A stretch of 64,000 nucleotides of DNA, from positions 1,488,001 through 1,552,000 of the forward strand of contig NZ_CP079800.1 of NCBI RefSeq assembly GCF_028869115.1, read 5' to 3'. The position numbers and the translations under genes were made by a program. The stretch is from Pseudemcibacter aquimaris. GTDB taxonomy: Bacteria > Pseudomonadota > Alphaproteobacteria > Sphingomonadales > Emcibacteraceae. Positions 37,207 through 45,366 of the stretch are shown one piece after another; position 1 is the stretch's first letter, and every line of letters begins with the position of its first letter. Below the pieces are notes generated by a model. That model was given only the letters and a program-made list of their open reading frames with translations. It searched no databases and was not told the DNA's origin.

Positions 37207-37231
37207 GATTATATCTTTTTATGATTATGCA

Positions 37232-39010
37232 TTAATTATTGTTTTGCGCGGTTTGAATATTATCCTGACCCAAATATTTCGGCCATTCGCCCGATGCCAC
37301 GGCATCAAGGGATGGGATATCTTGCCCCATACGCATGCGGTAAATCCACATGTTTGATAATACCCGTTCAATATAAAGACGGGTTTCACGGAACGGGATG
37401 CTTTCAATATATAAAAGCGGGTCATTCTGGAAATTAATGTTTTTGTCCCATTTTTGCATGTTACCCGGGCCAGCGTTATATGCGGATAAGGCCTTAAACA
37501 AATCACCATCGGCGAATTGTTTGCTCATCATCGTTTTCATATATTTTTGCCCAAGGAACATGTTATAGCGCGGGTCATCAAGCTTGATACGCTGTAATCT
37601 TCTATCCTGTGACATATCGCCCGCGGCACCCATCATAAGCTGCATCAATCCACGTGCGCCAACACGGCTTTTCGCCCAGCTGTTAAAGGCGCTTTCCTGT
37701 CTGATCATGCCGAATAAAAGCGCACGGTCGAGCGTGTAGCCACCTTCCGGTGTGATGTATGGAATGGGGTATAATGAACTGTCCAGTGATGCGATGCGTT
37801 TTTGCGTTTCAATGCGGCCAATGTTTAATTGTGTTGCTGCAAGCCCAAGACGCGCCGCAAGGCCAAGTAACGCACCATGCTGGCTATCGCGGGTTTGTTC
37901 CATGGCGACGCTTAATTCCTGATCAGCAAGCGTGTTTTCACCAACTTGCGCAAGGGCAATGGCGCGGTGAACACTGGAAAGACCGTCAATTTCGCGGTAA
38001 TCGCTGTTTGTAAATTCCGGTGCGGACCAATCAAAGTTTGGATCAACACCAAGCTGACGTGCAGCAAGGATACCGTAAAATGTTTTATCAAAACCTGCCG
38101 CAATTTTTAACATGCGTGATACTTCAGCGGGTCTTCTGCATGCAAGGTAAGAACGCGCCGCCCAGAAACCACCAGCTGCCGCCGTCCAGTCACCAGCAAC
38201 ATTTGATTTTGCCACATGTTCAAAATGTTCGGCGGCAATGGAACATTCACCAAGGCGCCATGCGGCAAGCCCCGCAATCCAGTCATTCTGTGAAATATAT
38301 TGTCGTGACCTAGAACCGATTTGTGCCAGCGCCAGTGCCTTACTATCACGGCCCGATAGAAAATATGTATTAGCAATTTTCGATAGATGATTATCAATTT
38401 CACGCTCGCTTAATATGCCGCGTTCGCTAAAGGCCCAAAGACGCTTTTCCGCACGTTCCGGATTTTGTTGACGCAGATAACGTGCAATAACACGGTTAAG
38501 TTCGGCAACATCACGGCGTTCTTGTCTTTTTCTTTCTTGTTCCTCGGTCGGGATGGCGGCTTTTTTCTTTTCGGCTTCTATTTTTGCGCGTTCAATATCG
38601 GCGCGGGAAGGGGGCGTTGGTTTTTCCGCCGGGAATGCGTATGCCTTGCCGGTCATGGGGCGCATCATGCCGCCCGGGCGGCCCTTGTTTTTACGTACAC
38701 CAAGGTCATAAATGCGCTGCGCACCAGGATGATCGCCATAATTGGACATCCATTCTTTAAGTTCAGAATATTTGGATATATAGGCGGTCGCATGCATATA
38801 ACGTTGATAATAAACATGGCCCATCAGTATTTTATTTTCCACGCGTTTTATGGCGCGGTCCGCTTTTTTCCAATTACCGCGATTTTGTTCATAAAAAATC
38901 GTTTCGTAATTTTCAACATCGTCGGCGCTTAATGGCGAAAGGTCCATGTCTTGCGCGAAAACGTGACTAAAATTCAGCGTGAATAGAATAATGAGAAGCT
39001 TTTTTATCAA
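37232..39010 (-). CDS. Soluble lytic murein transglycosylase (Slt family)
   Basis: A 592-residue exported protein. A signal peptide (MIKKLLIILFTLNFSHVFAQ) precedes a long helical superhelix and a C-terminal SLT domain. The catalytic glutamate is E439 in MIRQESAFN, followed by SRVGARGLMQLM and later NIxAG-type LSAYNAGPGN. The enzyme cleaves peptidoglycan glycan strands, giving 1,6-anhydro-muropeptides that the AmpD-like amidase and dipeptide epimerase elsewhere in this window could process. The start is three bases after the UDG stop, so the two genes are transcriptionally coupled. Confidence 0.92.
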   Translation of the reverse strand: MIKKLLIILFTLNFSHVFAQDMDLSPLSADDVENYETIFYEQNRGNWKKADRAIKRVENKILMGHVYYQRYMHATAYISKYSELKEWMSNYGDHPGAQRIYDLGVRKNKGRPGGMMRPMTGKAYAFPAEKPTPPSRADIERAKIEAEKKKAAIPTEEQERKRQERRDVAELNRVIARYLRQQNPERAEKRLWAFSERGILSEREIDNHLSKIANTYFLSGRDSKALALAQIGSRSRQYISQNDWIAGLAAWRLGECSIAAEHFEHVAKSNVAGDWTAAAGGFWAARSYLACRRPAEVSRMLKIAAGFDKTFYGILAARQLGVDPNFDWSAPEFTNSDYREIDGLSSVHRAIALAQVGENTLADQELSVAMEQTRDSQHGALLGLAARLGLAATQLNIGRIETQKRIASLDSSLYPIPYITPEGGYTLDRALLFGMIRQESAFNSWAKSRVGARGLMQLMMGAAGDMSQDRRLQRIKLDDPRYNMFLGQKYMKTMMSKQFADGDLFKALSAYNAGPGNMQKWDKNINFQNDPLLYIESIPFRETRLYIERVLSNMWIYRMRMGQDIPSLDAVASGEWPKYLGQDNIQTAQNNN

Positions 39011-39012
39011 TA

Positions 39013-39834
39013 TTATAATTCCCTGAGTTTTGCTTTAATATCGAGCAAGTCATGCCAAGTTTGTTTTTTAAACTGTGGCTGACGGATAAGGTATGCCGGA
39101 TGATAAATCGGTACGATTGGAACCTTGGTACCGGAAACATCATATTCCTGCCATTTGCCGCGTAATTTTGTGATGCCTGTTTGTGTGCCCAAAAGCGCAT
39201 TTGCGGACGTGCCACCAATTGAAATGATGATTTTTGGCTGCAACAATTCAATATGTCTTTTTAAAAACGGTAAACATAAATCACATTCCGCGTCCGTTGG
39301 TTTGCGGTTGCCGGGTGGGCGCCACGGTACTACATTGGTGATGTAAAAATCATTTTCACGGCTCATTTCAATGGCCGCAAACATTTTATCAAGTAACTTT
39401 CCGGCTTCACCAAGGAATGGTTTTCCAATGCGGTCTTCGTCTGCGCCGGGTGCTTCACCAATTACCATTACCTTACTTTCGGCATTTCCATCGCAAAAGA
39501 CGGTATTTGTTGCCGTTTTTTTAAGGCTGCATCCATCAAATTCAAGAATCGCACTCTTTAATTCATCAAGTGAATTGCACGCTTTCGCGACCTCAGTCGC
39601 AAGGGCGATTGTTTCCGTTTGTGATGCAAGCGGTGCTGATTGCGCGGCCGCATTTTGGGGTGTTTTGACTTGTGAAGAAACTTGTGCAGTTTGTTGTTTT
39701 ATTTGAATTTTATCTGTTTCAGTGAACCAGTTAATCGGTTCTTCCGTAATGGTTTCATCAACCCCCCATTCCACATAGCATTTCAGCAGTGAAACAGGAT
39801 CAATTTGGTCTTCAGATGTATTCAAATTATTCAT
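39013..39834 (-). CDS. Uracil-DNA glycosylase family protein (SPO1-type)
   Basis: A 273-residue protein. The first 90 residues are a low-complexity Gln/Ser/Thr-rich stretch. The glycosylase domain has the water-activating motif GEAPGADEDR at 126-135, TNVVPWRPPGNRKPT, and HPAYLIRQ near the C-terminus. Only two cysteines (C102, C114) lie near the usual Fe-S region, so the [4Fe-4S] cluster of family 4 enzymes may be incomplete or absent in this alphaproteobacterial subtype. It removes uracil from DNA. It shares a transcript with the lytic transglycosylase. Confidence 0.85.
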   Translation of the reverse strand: MNNLNTSEDQIDPVSLLKCYVEWGVDETITEEPINWFTETDKIQIKQQTAQVSSQVKTPQNAAAQSAPLASQTETIALATEVAKACNSLDELKSAILEFDGCSLKKTATNTVFCDGNAESKVMVIGEAPGADEDRIGKPFLGEAGKLLDKMFAAIEMSRENDFYITNVVPWRPPGNRKPTDAECDLCLPFLKRHIELLQPKIIISIGGTSANALLGTQTGITKLRGKWQEYDVSGTKVPIVPIYHPAYLIRQPQFKKQTWHDLLDIKAKLREL

Positions 39835-39899
39835 GACGTAATTATATAGCAGAGAATTTAAAAATTAATTATATTATTTCTATAATTATGTTTTTTTGT

Positions 39900-39908
39900 T
39901 GCTATAAT
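39900..39908 (+). promoter_or_regulatory. Extended -10 promoter of the CDF gene
   Basis: TGCTATAAT is a perfect extended -10 element 29 bases before the CDF start, in a very AT-rich divergent spacer with the UDG gene. Confidence 0.5.
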
Positions 39909-39936
39909 TACGGCAATTAAAGGATTTATTTTTTAA

Positions 39937-40875
39937 ATGGCATCTAAACACTCGTCGAAAACGGTCATTCTTGCCGCGCTTATCGGCAATTTCATGATCT
40001 TCGTCACAAAACTTGGGGCGGCACTTTACACCAATTCATCTGCAATGTTTTCAGAAGCGATCCACAGTATTGTTGACTGTGGTAATCAGGTTCTTTTGCT
40101 TTACGGTATTAAAAAAGCAAGCCGTAAGGCAGACCGTGATCACCCGTTTGGTTATGGCAAGGAACTTTATTTCTGGTCATTTGTTGTCGCGATGCTCATT
40201 TTCGCGGTTGGCGCGGGCGTGTCATTATATGAAGGGTTTCATAAAATTATGGAACCCGAAGAAATCCGCAGTATCCACATCAACTATATCGTTCTGACGG
40301 TTGCGATCTGTTTCGAAGCATACCCATGGAAAATGGCTTACGATGAATTTAACGCAAGACGCGGTAAACGCGGCTTGGTTGATGCCGTAATCCGCAGTAA
40401 AGACCCGAGTTTGTTTGCTATTCTTTTTGAAGATACTGCTGCAATGCTTGGCCTTTTCACTGCACTTATCGGCCTGTTTATCGGTGATTTCTTCGGTATT
40501 CCAGAGGCCGACGGCGCTGCATCAATCGTAATTGGTCTTATCCTTGCGGCGACGGCAGCGGTCCTTGCCATTGAATGTAAAGGCTTACTGATTGGGGAGG
40601 CCGCCGACCAACAAGTGATTGATAGTATTGAAAATCTTATGGAAAAGCACGCAGCCGTTGAATCTGTTAACGAAGTCCTGACCATGCATTTTGGCCCGAC
40701 AGATATTCTTTTGAACCTAAGTATCGATTTCAGGGACGAGATTTCCGCTGGCGATGTGGAACAAATCATCACCGATTTCGAAATTCAAATCAAAGAAATG
40801 CATCCGGATATCAAACGCATCTTCATCGAAGCCCAATCAAGACGCGGCCATTTCATGAATTCCCAGTTGGAATAG
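39937..40875 (+). CDS. Cation diffusion facilitator family transporter (ZNT9-like)
   Basis: A 312-residue CDF protein with six TM helices and a cytosolic C-terminal domain. The metal site in helix 2 is HSIVDCGNQ (His-x3-Asp) and in helix 5 EDTAAMLGL. DHPFGYGKE between helices 2 and 3 is the family motif. The C-terminal ferredoxin-like domain includes VNEVLTMHFGPTDILLNLSIDF, as in the SLC30A9/ZNT9 subgroup. It likely exports zinc or another divalent metal with proton antiport. It lies 82 bases upstream of the ArsR/Cys-rich peptide pair on the same strand. Confidence 0.88.
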   Translation: MASKHSSKTVILAALIGNFMIFVTKLGAALYTNSSAMFSEAIHSIVDCGNQVLLLYGIKKASRKADRDHPFGYGKELYFWSFVVAMLIFAVGAGVSLYEGFHKIMEPEEIRSIHINYIVLTVAICFEAYPWKMAYDEFNARRGKRGLVDAVIRSKDPSLFAILFEDTAAMLGLFTALIGLFIGDFFGIPEADGAASIVIGLILAATAAVLAIECKGLLIGEAADQQVIDSIENLMEKHAAVESVNEVLTMHFGPTDILLNLSIDFRDEISAGDVEQIITDFEIQIKEMHPDIKRIFIEAQSRRGHFMNSQLE

Positions 40876-40903
40876 AATTTTTCATTTAACGATGAATCTA
40901 GTA

Positions 40904-40932
40904 TTGACTTATTTATTCATTTGCATTATTGT
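40904..40932 (+). promoter_or_regulatory. Promoter of the arsR-Cys-rich peptide operon
   Basis: TTGACT at 40904-40909 and TATTGT at 40927-40932 are 17 bases apart, giving a fair sigma-70 promoter. Its -10 is overlapped by the inverted repeat at 40919-40938. Confidence 0.5.
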
Positions 40933-40938
40933 GCAAAT
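40919..40938. promoter_or_regulatory. Probable ArsR operator
   Basis: ATTTGCA and TGCAAAT form a perfect 7-bp inverted repeat separated by TTATTG, sitting on the -10 element and 20 bases upstream of the arsR start. Location and symmetry fit autorepression by the ArsR dimer, but binding is inferred. Confidence 0.5.
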
Positions 40939-40957
40939 ATGCATTTGAGGTAATATC

Positions 40958-41254
40958 ATGAATGAAGAATTAGTGTTTAAGGCGCTTGGCGATCCTAACC
41001 GAATGAAAATTTTAAATACGTTGTGTGACCGGGACTGTCCATGCAGTGTCGGTGAGGTCGCATGTTGTTGTACCGTGGATATGTCCGTGGTCAGCCGTCA
41101 TTTAAGCACATTAAAGAATGCGGGGATTATAACCGCTGAAAAACGAGGTAAAGAAGTTTTTTACCACGTAAACAGGTCTGATGTCGCAGCGCTTTTGCGT
41201 GATATTGCGGACAGACTTGAAAAACCATGTTGTTCAAACAATAGGAGAAATTAA
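40958..41254 (+). CDS. ArsR family metal-responsive regulator
   Basis: A 98-residue winged-helix protein. Conserved parts are FKALGDPNRMKIL, the HTH helix SVVSRHLSTLKNAGI, and the wing KRGKEVFYHVNR. Cysteines lie in CDRDCPCSVGEVACCCTVDMS, directly in front of and in the first recognition helices, and a CC pair near the C-terminus (EKPCCSNN). The CCC run is denser than the single CxC pair of ArsR or CadC type sites. It should repress its own operon and release on binding a thiophilic metal or metalloid such as Cu, Zn, Cd or As; which one is not readable. GAGG precedes the ATG by seven bases. It overlaps the next gene as TAATG. Confidence 0.88.
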   Translation: MNEELVFKALGDPNRMKILNTLCDRDCPCSVGEVACCCTVDMSVVSRHLSTLKNAGIITAEKRGKEVFYHVNRSDVAALLRDIADRLEKPCCSNNRRN

Positions 41255-41373
41255 TGACAACAGAAGACAAAAAAAAATGCAATTGTAATTGCGATAACAA
41301 TTGTTGTGATTGTGATAACTGTAATTGTGATGGTTGTGACTGTAAATGTTGCAAAGATTGCAACTGTTCATAA
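41254..41373 (+). CDS. Metallothionein-like cysteine-rich peptide
   Basis: A 39-residue peptide beginning MTTEDKKKCNCNCDNNCC and ending CNCS. It has 14 Cys (positions 9, 11, 13, 17, 18, 20, 23, 25, 28, 30, 32, 33, 36, 38), arranged as CxC, CC and CxxC pairs, with Asp, Asn and Lys as the main other residues and no His, aromatic or hydrophobic core. That is the composition of a metallothionein, but it does not match the BmtA/SmtA (His-containing) type I recall. Its ATG overlaps the arsR stop in TAATG, and AGGAGA lies upstream, so it is translated from the arsR message. It probably binds Cu, Zn, Cd or Hg in thiolate clusters in the cytosol. The repeated TGTGATTGTGATAAC codons show internal repetition. 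Confidence 0.8.
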   Translation: MTTEDKKKCNCNCDNNCCDCDNCNCDGCDCKCCKDCNCS

Positions 41374-41409
41374 AAAAGGCGCTTATCACCCTGCACGGTG
41401 ATAAACGCC
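41374..41409. terminator. Hairpin after the Cys-rich peptide gene
   Basis: GGCG-TTATCACC and GGTGATAA-CGCC pair with bulges around a CTGCAC loop. The T-run is on the minus strand; on the plus strand it would act as an mRNA 3' end hairpin or a weak terminator. Confidence 0.5.
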
Positions 41410-41451
41410 CGAACGGTTCAATGAACCATCCTTTGGTTTATTAATTATAGG

Positions 41452-41485
41452 AACTGGCAGGGGTAATTTCAACCTGCCAGTTTTA
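41452..41485. terminator. Second terminator hairpin
   Basis: AACTGGCAGG and CCTGCCAGTT form a 10-bp perfect stem followed by TTTTATTCTTTTT on the plus strand. It ends the arsR-peptide transcript, and faces the small membrane protein gene on the other strand. Confidence 0.75.
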
Positions 41486-41668
41486 TTCTTTTTGGCTTCC
41501 TGATTTATAACTAAGCCATGAAAACGGAACAAACCATACTGCAATAAGCATATATTTTACTGTTTCGTTATATGTGGTGCCGTCCAACATATAATCCGCG
41601 AAAATTATAAGCCCCGCGAATACGAGGGATACAAGAATGATCAGTAATGAGTTTCTATTCTGTTTCAT
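41483..41668 (-). CDS. Small two-TM membrane protein
   Basis: A 61-residue protein from the ATG at 41668 (upstream in-frame starts would add a non-hydrophobic extension crossing the palindrome at 41692). It has two hydrophobic helices (RNSLLIILVSLVFAGLIIF and MLIAVWFVPFSWLSY) and short charged ends. I do not recognise the family. It is divergent from the beta-barrel gene and shares a 136-base spacer with it that holds a 37-bp palindrome. Confidence 0.45.
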   Translation of the reverse strand: MKQNRNSLLIILVSLVFAGLIIFADYMLDGTTYNETVKYMLIAVWFVPFSWLSYKSGSQKE

Positions 41669-41691
41669 AAAATAAGCTCTTTCAAAAATTT

Positions 41692-41728
41692 CATGTAACG
41701 GTAAGTAACGGTTACGTACTGTAACATG
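41692..41728. promoter_or_regulatory. 37-bp imperfect palindrome with GTAAC half-sites
   Basis: The segment from CATGTAAC to GTAACATG matches its reverse complement at most positions, with centre GTAACGGTTAC and repeated GTAACGG/GTAAG units. It sits between two divergent genes, where an operator for a dimeric or tetrameric regulator would lie. Its regulator is not known. Confidence 0.5.
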
Positions 41729-41804
41729 GTTGCTATTCAATGGTCTATGGATAATTTTGAACATGGGGCAGGGAAAGATCGGTTTAAATTTTTAAGGAGT
41801 TATT

Positions 41805-42431
41805 ATGAACAAAACCATCTTTTCTTTTTTTATTGTTCTTATGTTTTCAGTGACACAATCATTCGCGCAGGAAAATAACAAGAATTTTGTATTTCTTGGT
41901 GGAACAACCAGCATTTATGATCAACACACATCAAACCTTACCCTTGGGGTAGAGGGTGTTTATATGCGAAAAATATGGCGAGGGCTCGCCATTGGTGCCG
42001 GTGCAAATATTGATTTTGGTCTTCCAAGCGTATCGGGAAGCGGTTCCGTTGATGCCTTTGATAACGGTACGGTAACCCATCCGGCATACGATTATGAAAA
42101 TAAAAGATCATTTCAAAAATACAGTATTTCGGCACTCGTTGGTGGCGTGTTCGACCATTCAAATGGCAGCAGGACGGCATTGCTAGTCGGTCCGGAATAC
42201 GGAAAAATTGATTTTAAAACCAATTTTAATCAAACATTCGCTGACGGCAGCAGCAATAAAAGCAGCAATAGCCGTGATGAAGATCATTTTTCATTACGCG
42301 CGGGTGTTTATCATCAATTCAAGGATAGTCAGTGGATCGTCGGATTAAACGCGAGATATGGGTTTTTATCTGATTTCAGTGATGTTGATCATTATATGCA
42401 GGTTGGCTTATCCGCAGGATATGCGTTTTGA
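41805..42431 (+). CDS. Outer-membrane beta-barrel protein, porin-like
   Basis: A 208-residue protein with a signal peptide (MNKTIFSFFIVLMFSVTQSFAQ) and a mature part of alternating strands: repeated aromatic and glycine residues, FVFLGGTTSIYDQ, and a final GLSAGYAF ending in Phe, which is the beta-barrel C-terminal signal recognised by BamA. Size and pattern fit an eight-stranded opacity-type barrel. No function is known. AAGGAG lies just before the ATG. It converges on the amidase gene with no spacer. Confidence 0.65.
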   Translation: MNKTIFSFFIVLMFSVTQSFAQENNKNFVFLGGTTSIYDQHTSNLTLGVEGVYMRKIWRGLAIGAGANIDFGLPSVSGSGSVDAFDNGTVTHPAYDYENKRSFQKYSISALVGGVFDHSNGSRTALLVGPEYGKIDFKTNFNQTFADGSSNKSSNSRDEDHFSLRAGVYHQFKDSQWIVGLNARYGFLSDFSDVDHYMQVGLSAGYAF

Positions 42432-43088
42432 TTACATCTCTTTTGGTGGCGTTTCTTTACGAAGCCCAGTTTCCTGAATGAAACGATCCCACGGAAAATG
42501 GGCCCCAGGGTCCATTTTCCTTGGTACTTGTTTGTTTGGATCATTATCGGCGGGAACCATTCGTGTATCCAGATCTTCGTGCCCTTGTGTGTATTTGATG
42601 GATGGATATTCCGCCTTCAAACGATTGGTTAGGGCAATCAGCGCGTCAATCTGTGCATCCGTATAGGGTTCCTGCATAACCTGATGATCGCTATGGTACC
42701 AGTTTGGATAACGACCAAGGTTTATAAGTTCCACACTTAATGTTTTGCTATTCCAGCCGGATGTGTGATGGGCGATACGGTTGTCGGGAACATATTGTTC
42801 GATCGTTCCGTCGCGATCGATGTAATAATGTCCGGATGCGCCAGTGCCGCTTTCTTCGTATAAAACACGTTCACCATATTCACGAGCCTCAGCAAGGTCG
42901 GTTAATTCTGTTGCGTGAATGACAATCATATTAAGCTCTTCTGTGGTGCGGGCATTCAAGTTAGCCCAGTATGGAAGCTTATTATCTGTAATATGTGGTT
43001 CTTCACCGCCGAACGGCCAATACGAACAGCCCTGAAGCAATAGTAAAATTGATGTTATCGTTAATACATTTTTGCAGGCTGATTTCAT
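42432..43088 (-). CDS. N-acetylmuramoyl-L-alanine amidase lipoprotein (Ami_2, AmpD-like)
   Basis: A 218-residue lipoprotein: MKSACKNVLTITSILLLLQGC has a lipobox LLQGC, with lipidation at C21. The amidase_2 domain has MIVIHATELTD (first zinc His), GHYYIDRDGTIEQYVPDNRIAHHTSGWN (second His), LSVELIN and the last zinc motif region YTQGHEDLDTRMVPADNDPN, with the DPG(AHFPW) segment. Zinc ligands His-His-Asp are all present. It would cleave muropeptides between MurNAc and L-Ala in the periplasm or outer membrane. It pairs logically with Slt and with the dipeptide epimerase at 47135. It converges on the barrel gene with no intervening base. Confidence 0.9.
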   Translation of the reverse strand: MKSACKNVLTITSILLLLQGCSYWPFGGEEPHITDNKLPYWANLNARTTEELNMIVIHATELTDLAEAREYGERVLYEESGTGASGHYYIDRDGTIEQYVPDNRIAHHTSGWNSKTLSVELINLGRYPNWYHSDHQVMQEPYTDAQIDALIALTNRLKAEYPSIKYTQGHEDLDTRMVPADNDPNKQVPRKMDPGAHFPWDRFIQETGLRKETPPKEM

Positions 43089-43281
43089 AACTAGATATAA
43101 TCCTTGAACTTTCTGTTTTTCTCTATTTCTATTATTAGAACATTTTTTCAGTAATTAAATGAAAATATCTGCAAAATACTATATAATAGAAAAACATTTT
43201 ATAATTTCGCTACATAATTGTTTATATTTTCGTAACTAATTTTATTTATAACTTTTCTAAACTACTTGTTACTTAATTGTA

Positions 43282-43623
43282 ATGTTGGAGAGTATATTGA
43301 AATTACAATCTGAGGGTTTAAAGGAATTTCTACCAGCAGCCATGTGCTTGGTTCTTTCCTTTATATTTTTACTGATCATGAATTTTACGCCAAACGGGAA
43401 AACGGAATTAGCCGTGATCTTCCCACCTGGTACATCTTCGGAAACTGTCTTTTTAAAAACCATTGAAGCTGGCGGCTATGCCACTGGCAAGGGTGGGTTT
43501 GAAAACATTGCACTCTTCATCGTTGATGATCTGGATACTCAGAAACAGGTAATTGAAAATTTATATGACCTCGGTGCCCTAGTGGTGATTGATGGTATAG
43601 CGTCGGCTGGATGCTTTTCTTAA
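43282..43623 (+). CDS. Small single-TM membrane protein next to the chemoreceptor
   Basis: A protein of 113 residues from ATG 43282, or 108 from the TTG at 43297, which has GGAGAG upstream and may be the real start. One TM helix (about residues 18-36) is followed by a 75-residue periplasmic or cytosolic domain with VIFPPGTSSETVFLKTIEAGG and FIVDDLDTQKQVIENLYDLGALVVID. I do not recognise the family. The chemoreceptor gene follows 32 bases later. It may be an accessory sensory subunit. Confidence 0.55.
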   Translation: MLESILKLQSEGLKEFLPAAMCLVLSFIFLLIMNFTPNGKTELAVIFPPGTSSETVFLKTIEAGGYATGKGGFENIALFIVDDLDTQKQVIENLYDLGALVVIDGIASAGCFS

Positions 43624-43655
43624 AATCGTAACGTTAACAATAAAAAGGAAATTCC

Positions 43656-45209
43656 ATGAATGAATTAACGAAGTTACAATTAACCGTCTCAAAATATATT
43701 TTGATGTCGATATGGGCTTTAACGGGGGTTATTTTTGTTTCTGGTTATATTCTTGGGGCGTCAAACTGGTTAATCATTACAGTGGCGGCGATCCTTGTAT
43801 CTGTCGCAACACATGTTTCATGGAAAAAAGGGGCGGGGTCAAGGTCATACCGTTATATGAGTGCGGTTGTGCTTCCAATTTTAATTGCATTCTGGTTATA
43901 TTTATACAGCGGTCATCCATGGCAAATTGATATTCATATGTCATTTTTTGCGGCACTGGCGCTGACGGCGATTTATTGTGATAAAGATGCAATTCTAGTG
44001 TCCGCAGGAACAATTGCTGTCCATCATTTACTGCTTAATTTCATTTTGCCGAGTGCGGTTTTCCCCGATGGGGGTGATTTCTTGCGTGTCGTACTTCACG
44101 CGGTGATTGTCGTTATTGAAACAGGTTTCCTTTATTATATGGCAATGCAGTTAGAGGCAGCCTTCGGATTATCAGAACAAGCCGTTAAATCAGCGCAGGA
44201 AGAAGCGGAAAAAGCAACAGAAGCAATGCAGCTTGCAGAAGAACAAAGCCAAAAAATTAGTCAGACATTAACTGAGCTTGAAGAAACGCAAGCGCAAGCA
44301 GACAGCTTGATGTCTGAACAAGATAAAATGCAGGATAGCGCGAAAAGAAACCGCAAGGAACAGCTTGTCACAATGGCGAATGAGCTTGAAAAAACATTGC
44401 AAACGGCGTCGGACAATTTGGTGCAATATTCACAAAGCTTGCAAACAAGTGCGGGTGAGCTTTCCGAACTTTCAACCATTGAACAAAAACATTCAGAAGA
44501 AGCCGTGCGTGCTGTAACTGCAAGTTCCGGCGAAATTCAATCTGTTGCATCCGCGGTTGAAGAACTGTCATCATCCATTCAGGAAATTACCCGTCAGGTT
44601 GATACAACAACCCAATTTTCATCGGAGGCCGTTGAATTCGCGCAAAAAACAAGTCAGACAATTCAAAACCTGTCAGATCAGGCAGCAAAAATTAATGATG
44701 TTCTTGGGATTATTTCCGATCTATCGGAACAAACCAATTTGTTAGCCCTTAACGCAACAATCGAGGCCGCAAGAGCGGGTGACGCAGGTAAAGGGTTTGC
44801 TGTTGTGGCGAGTGAGGTTAAAAACCTTGCGACACAATCAGCTGCTGCGACTGAAGATATTGCGAAACAAATCACGGCGATGCAGGATGCAGTGAAAGAA
44901 TCCGTTACATCAATCGAAGAAATTGCGAACCTGATTAACAAGAGTAACGAAAGCACCGTAAATATTTCAAATTCCATTCAGGAACAAAATACAGTTGCTG
45001 GCGAAATTTCCAGAAGCGCGCAAAACGCATCGACCAGTATGATTGAAACAACCAATAACATTGAAAAAATTCAGGAACTAACCGGAAGAAACAGTACAGT
45101 CAGTAATGAAATTGAAGGGGTTGTTTCAAATATATCAACGCAATCTGATGTCTTAAACACAGATCTTAAAGACATTGTTGATGGCTTGAGAAAACAGACG
45201 GAAGATTAA
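43656..45209 (+). CDS. Methyl-accepting chemotaxis protein with six-TM N-terminus
   Basis: A 517-residue chemoreceptor. The first 170 residues form about six hydrophobic helices (an integral membrane sensor, no large periplasmic domain). A Gln/Glu-rich coiled coil (about 180-240) follows, then the cytoplasmic signalling domain with the tip [40 protein letters not shown] (in parts). There is no HAMP domain in the canonical place. It probably senses a membrane-linked signal such as electron transport or lipid state. AAGGAAA precedes the ATG. Confidence 0.9.
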   Translation: MNELTKLQLTVSKYILMSIWALTGVIFVSGYILGASNWLIITVAAILVSVATHVSWKKGAGSRSYRYMSAVVLPILIAFWLYLYSGHPWQIDIHMSFFAALALTAIYCDKDAILVSAGTIAVHHLLLNFILPSAVFPDGGDFLRVVLHAVIVVIETGFLYYMAMQLEAAFGLSEQAVKSAQEEAEKATEAMQLAEEQSQKISQTLTELEETQAQADSLMSEQDKMQDSAKRNRKEQLVTMANELEKTLQTASDNLVQYSQSLQTSAGELSELSTIEQKHSEEAVRAVTASSGEIQSVASAVEELSSSIQEITRQVDTTTQFSSEAVEFAQKTSQTIQNLSDQAAKINDVLGIISDLSEQTNLLALNATIEAARAGDAGKGFAVVASEVKNLATQSAAATEDIAKQITAMQDAVKESVTSIEEIANLINKSNESTVNISNSIQEQNTVAGEISRSAQNASTSMIETTNNIEKIQELTGRNSTVSNEIEGVVSNISTQSDVLNTDLKDIVDGLRKQTED

Positions 45210-45232
45210 TTTTTCTTTTATGACATGTATTT

Positions 45233-45266
45233 AGGGGTGGTTATGTTGATAATCACCCCTTTTTAT
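45233..45266 (+). terminator. Terminator of the chemoreceptor gene
   Basis: AGGGGTGGTTA and TAATCACCCCT pair around TGTTGA, followed by TTTTTATTT. Confidence 0.85.
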
Positions 45267-45366
45267 TTGGGTGGTAAAAATATTTCTTTATCATCAATTC
45301 GTAATTGTTCTTGTCATATTCTTGCATTAGATTAACCGGATAAAAGATATCCATCCGGGAAAAAGA

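Noticed and set aside
40338-40772. 144-codon minus-strand frame in the CDF gene
   Set aside because: Ser/Ile/Arg-rich complement of TM coding sequence with no supporting signals.
41281-41370. Short tandem TGTGATTGTGATAAC-like repeats, considered as a CRISPR or microsatellite
   Set aside because: The period is codon based, the units are not constant, and they lie inside the Cys-rich reading frame.
41127-41396. 89-codon minus-strand frame rich in Gln and Leu across arsR and the Cys-rich peptide gene
   Set aside because: It is the complement of the Cys/Asn codon repeats and overlaps two better supported genes.
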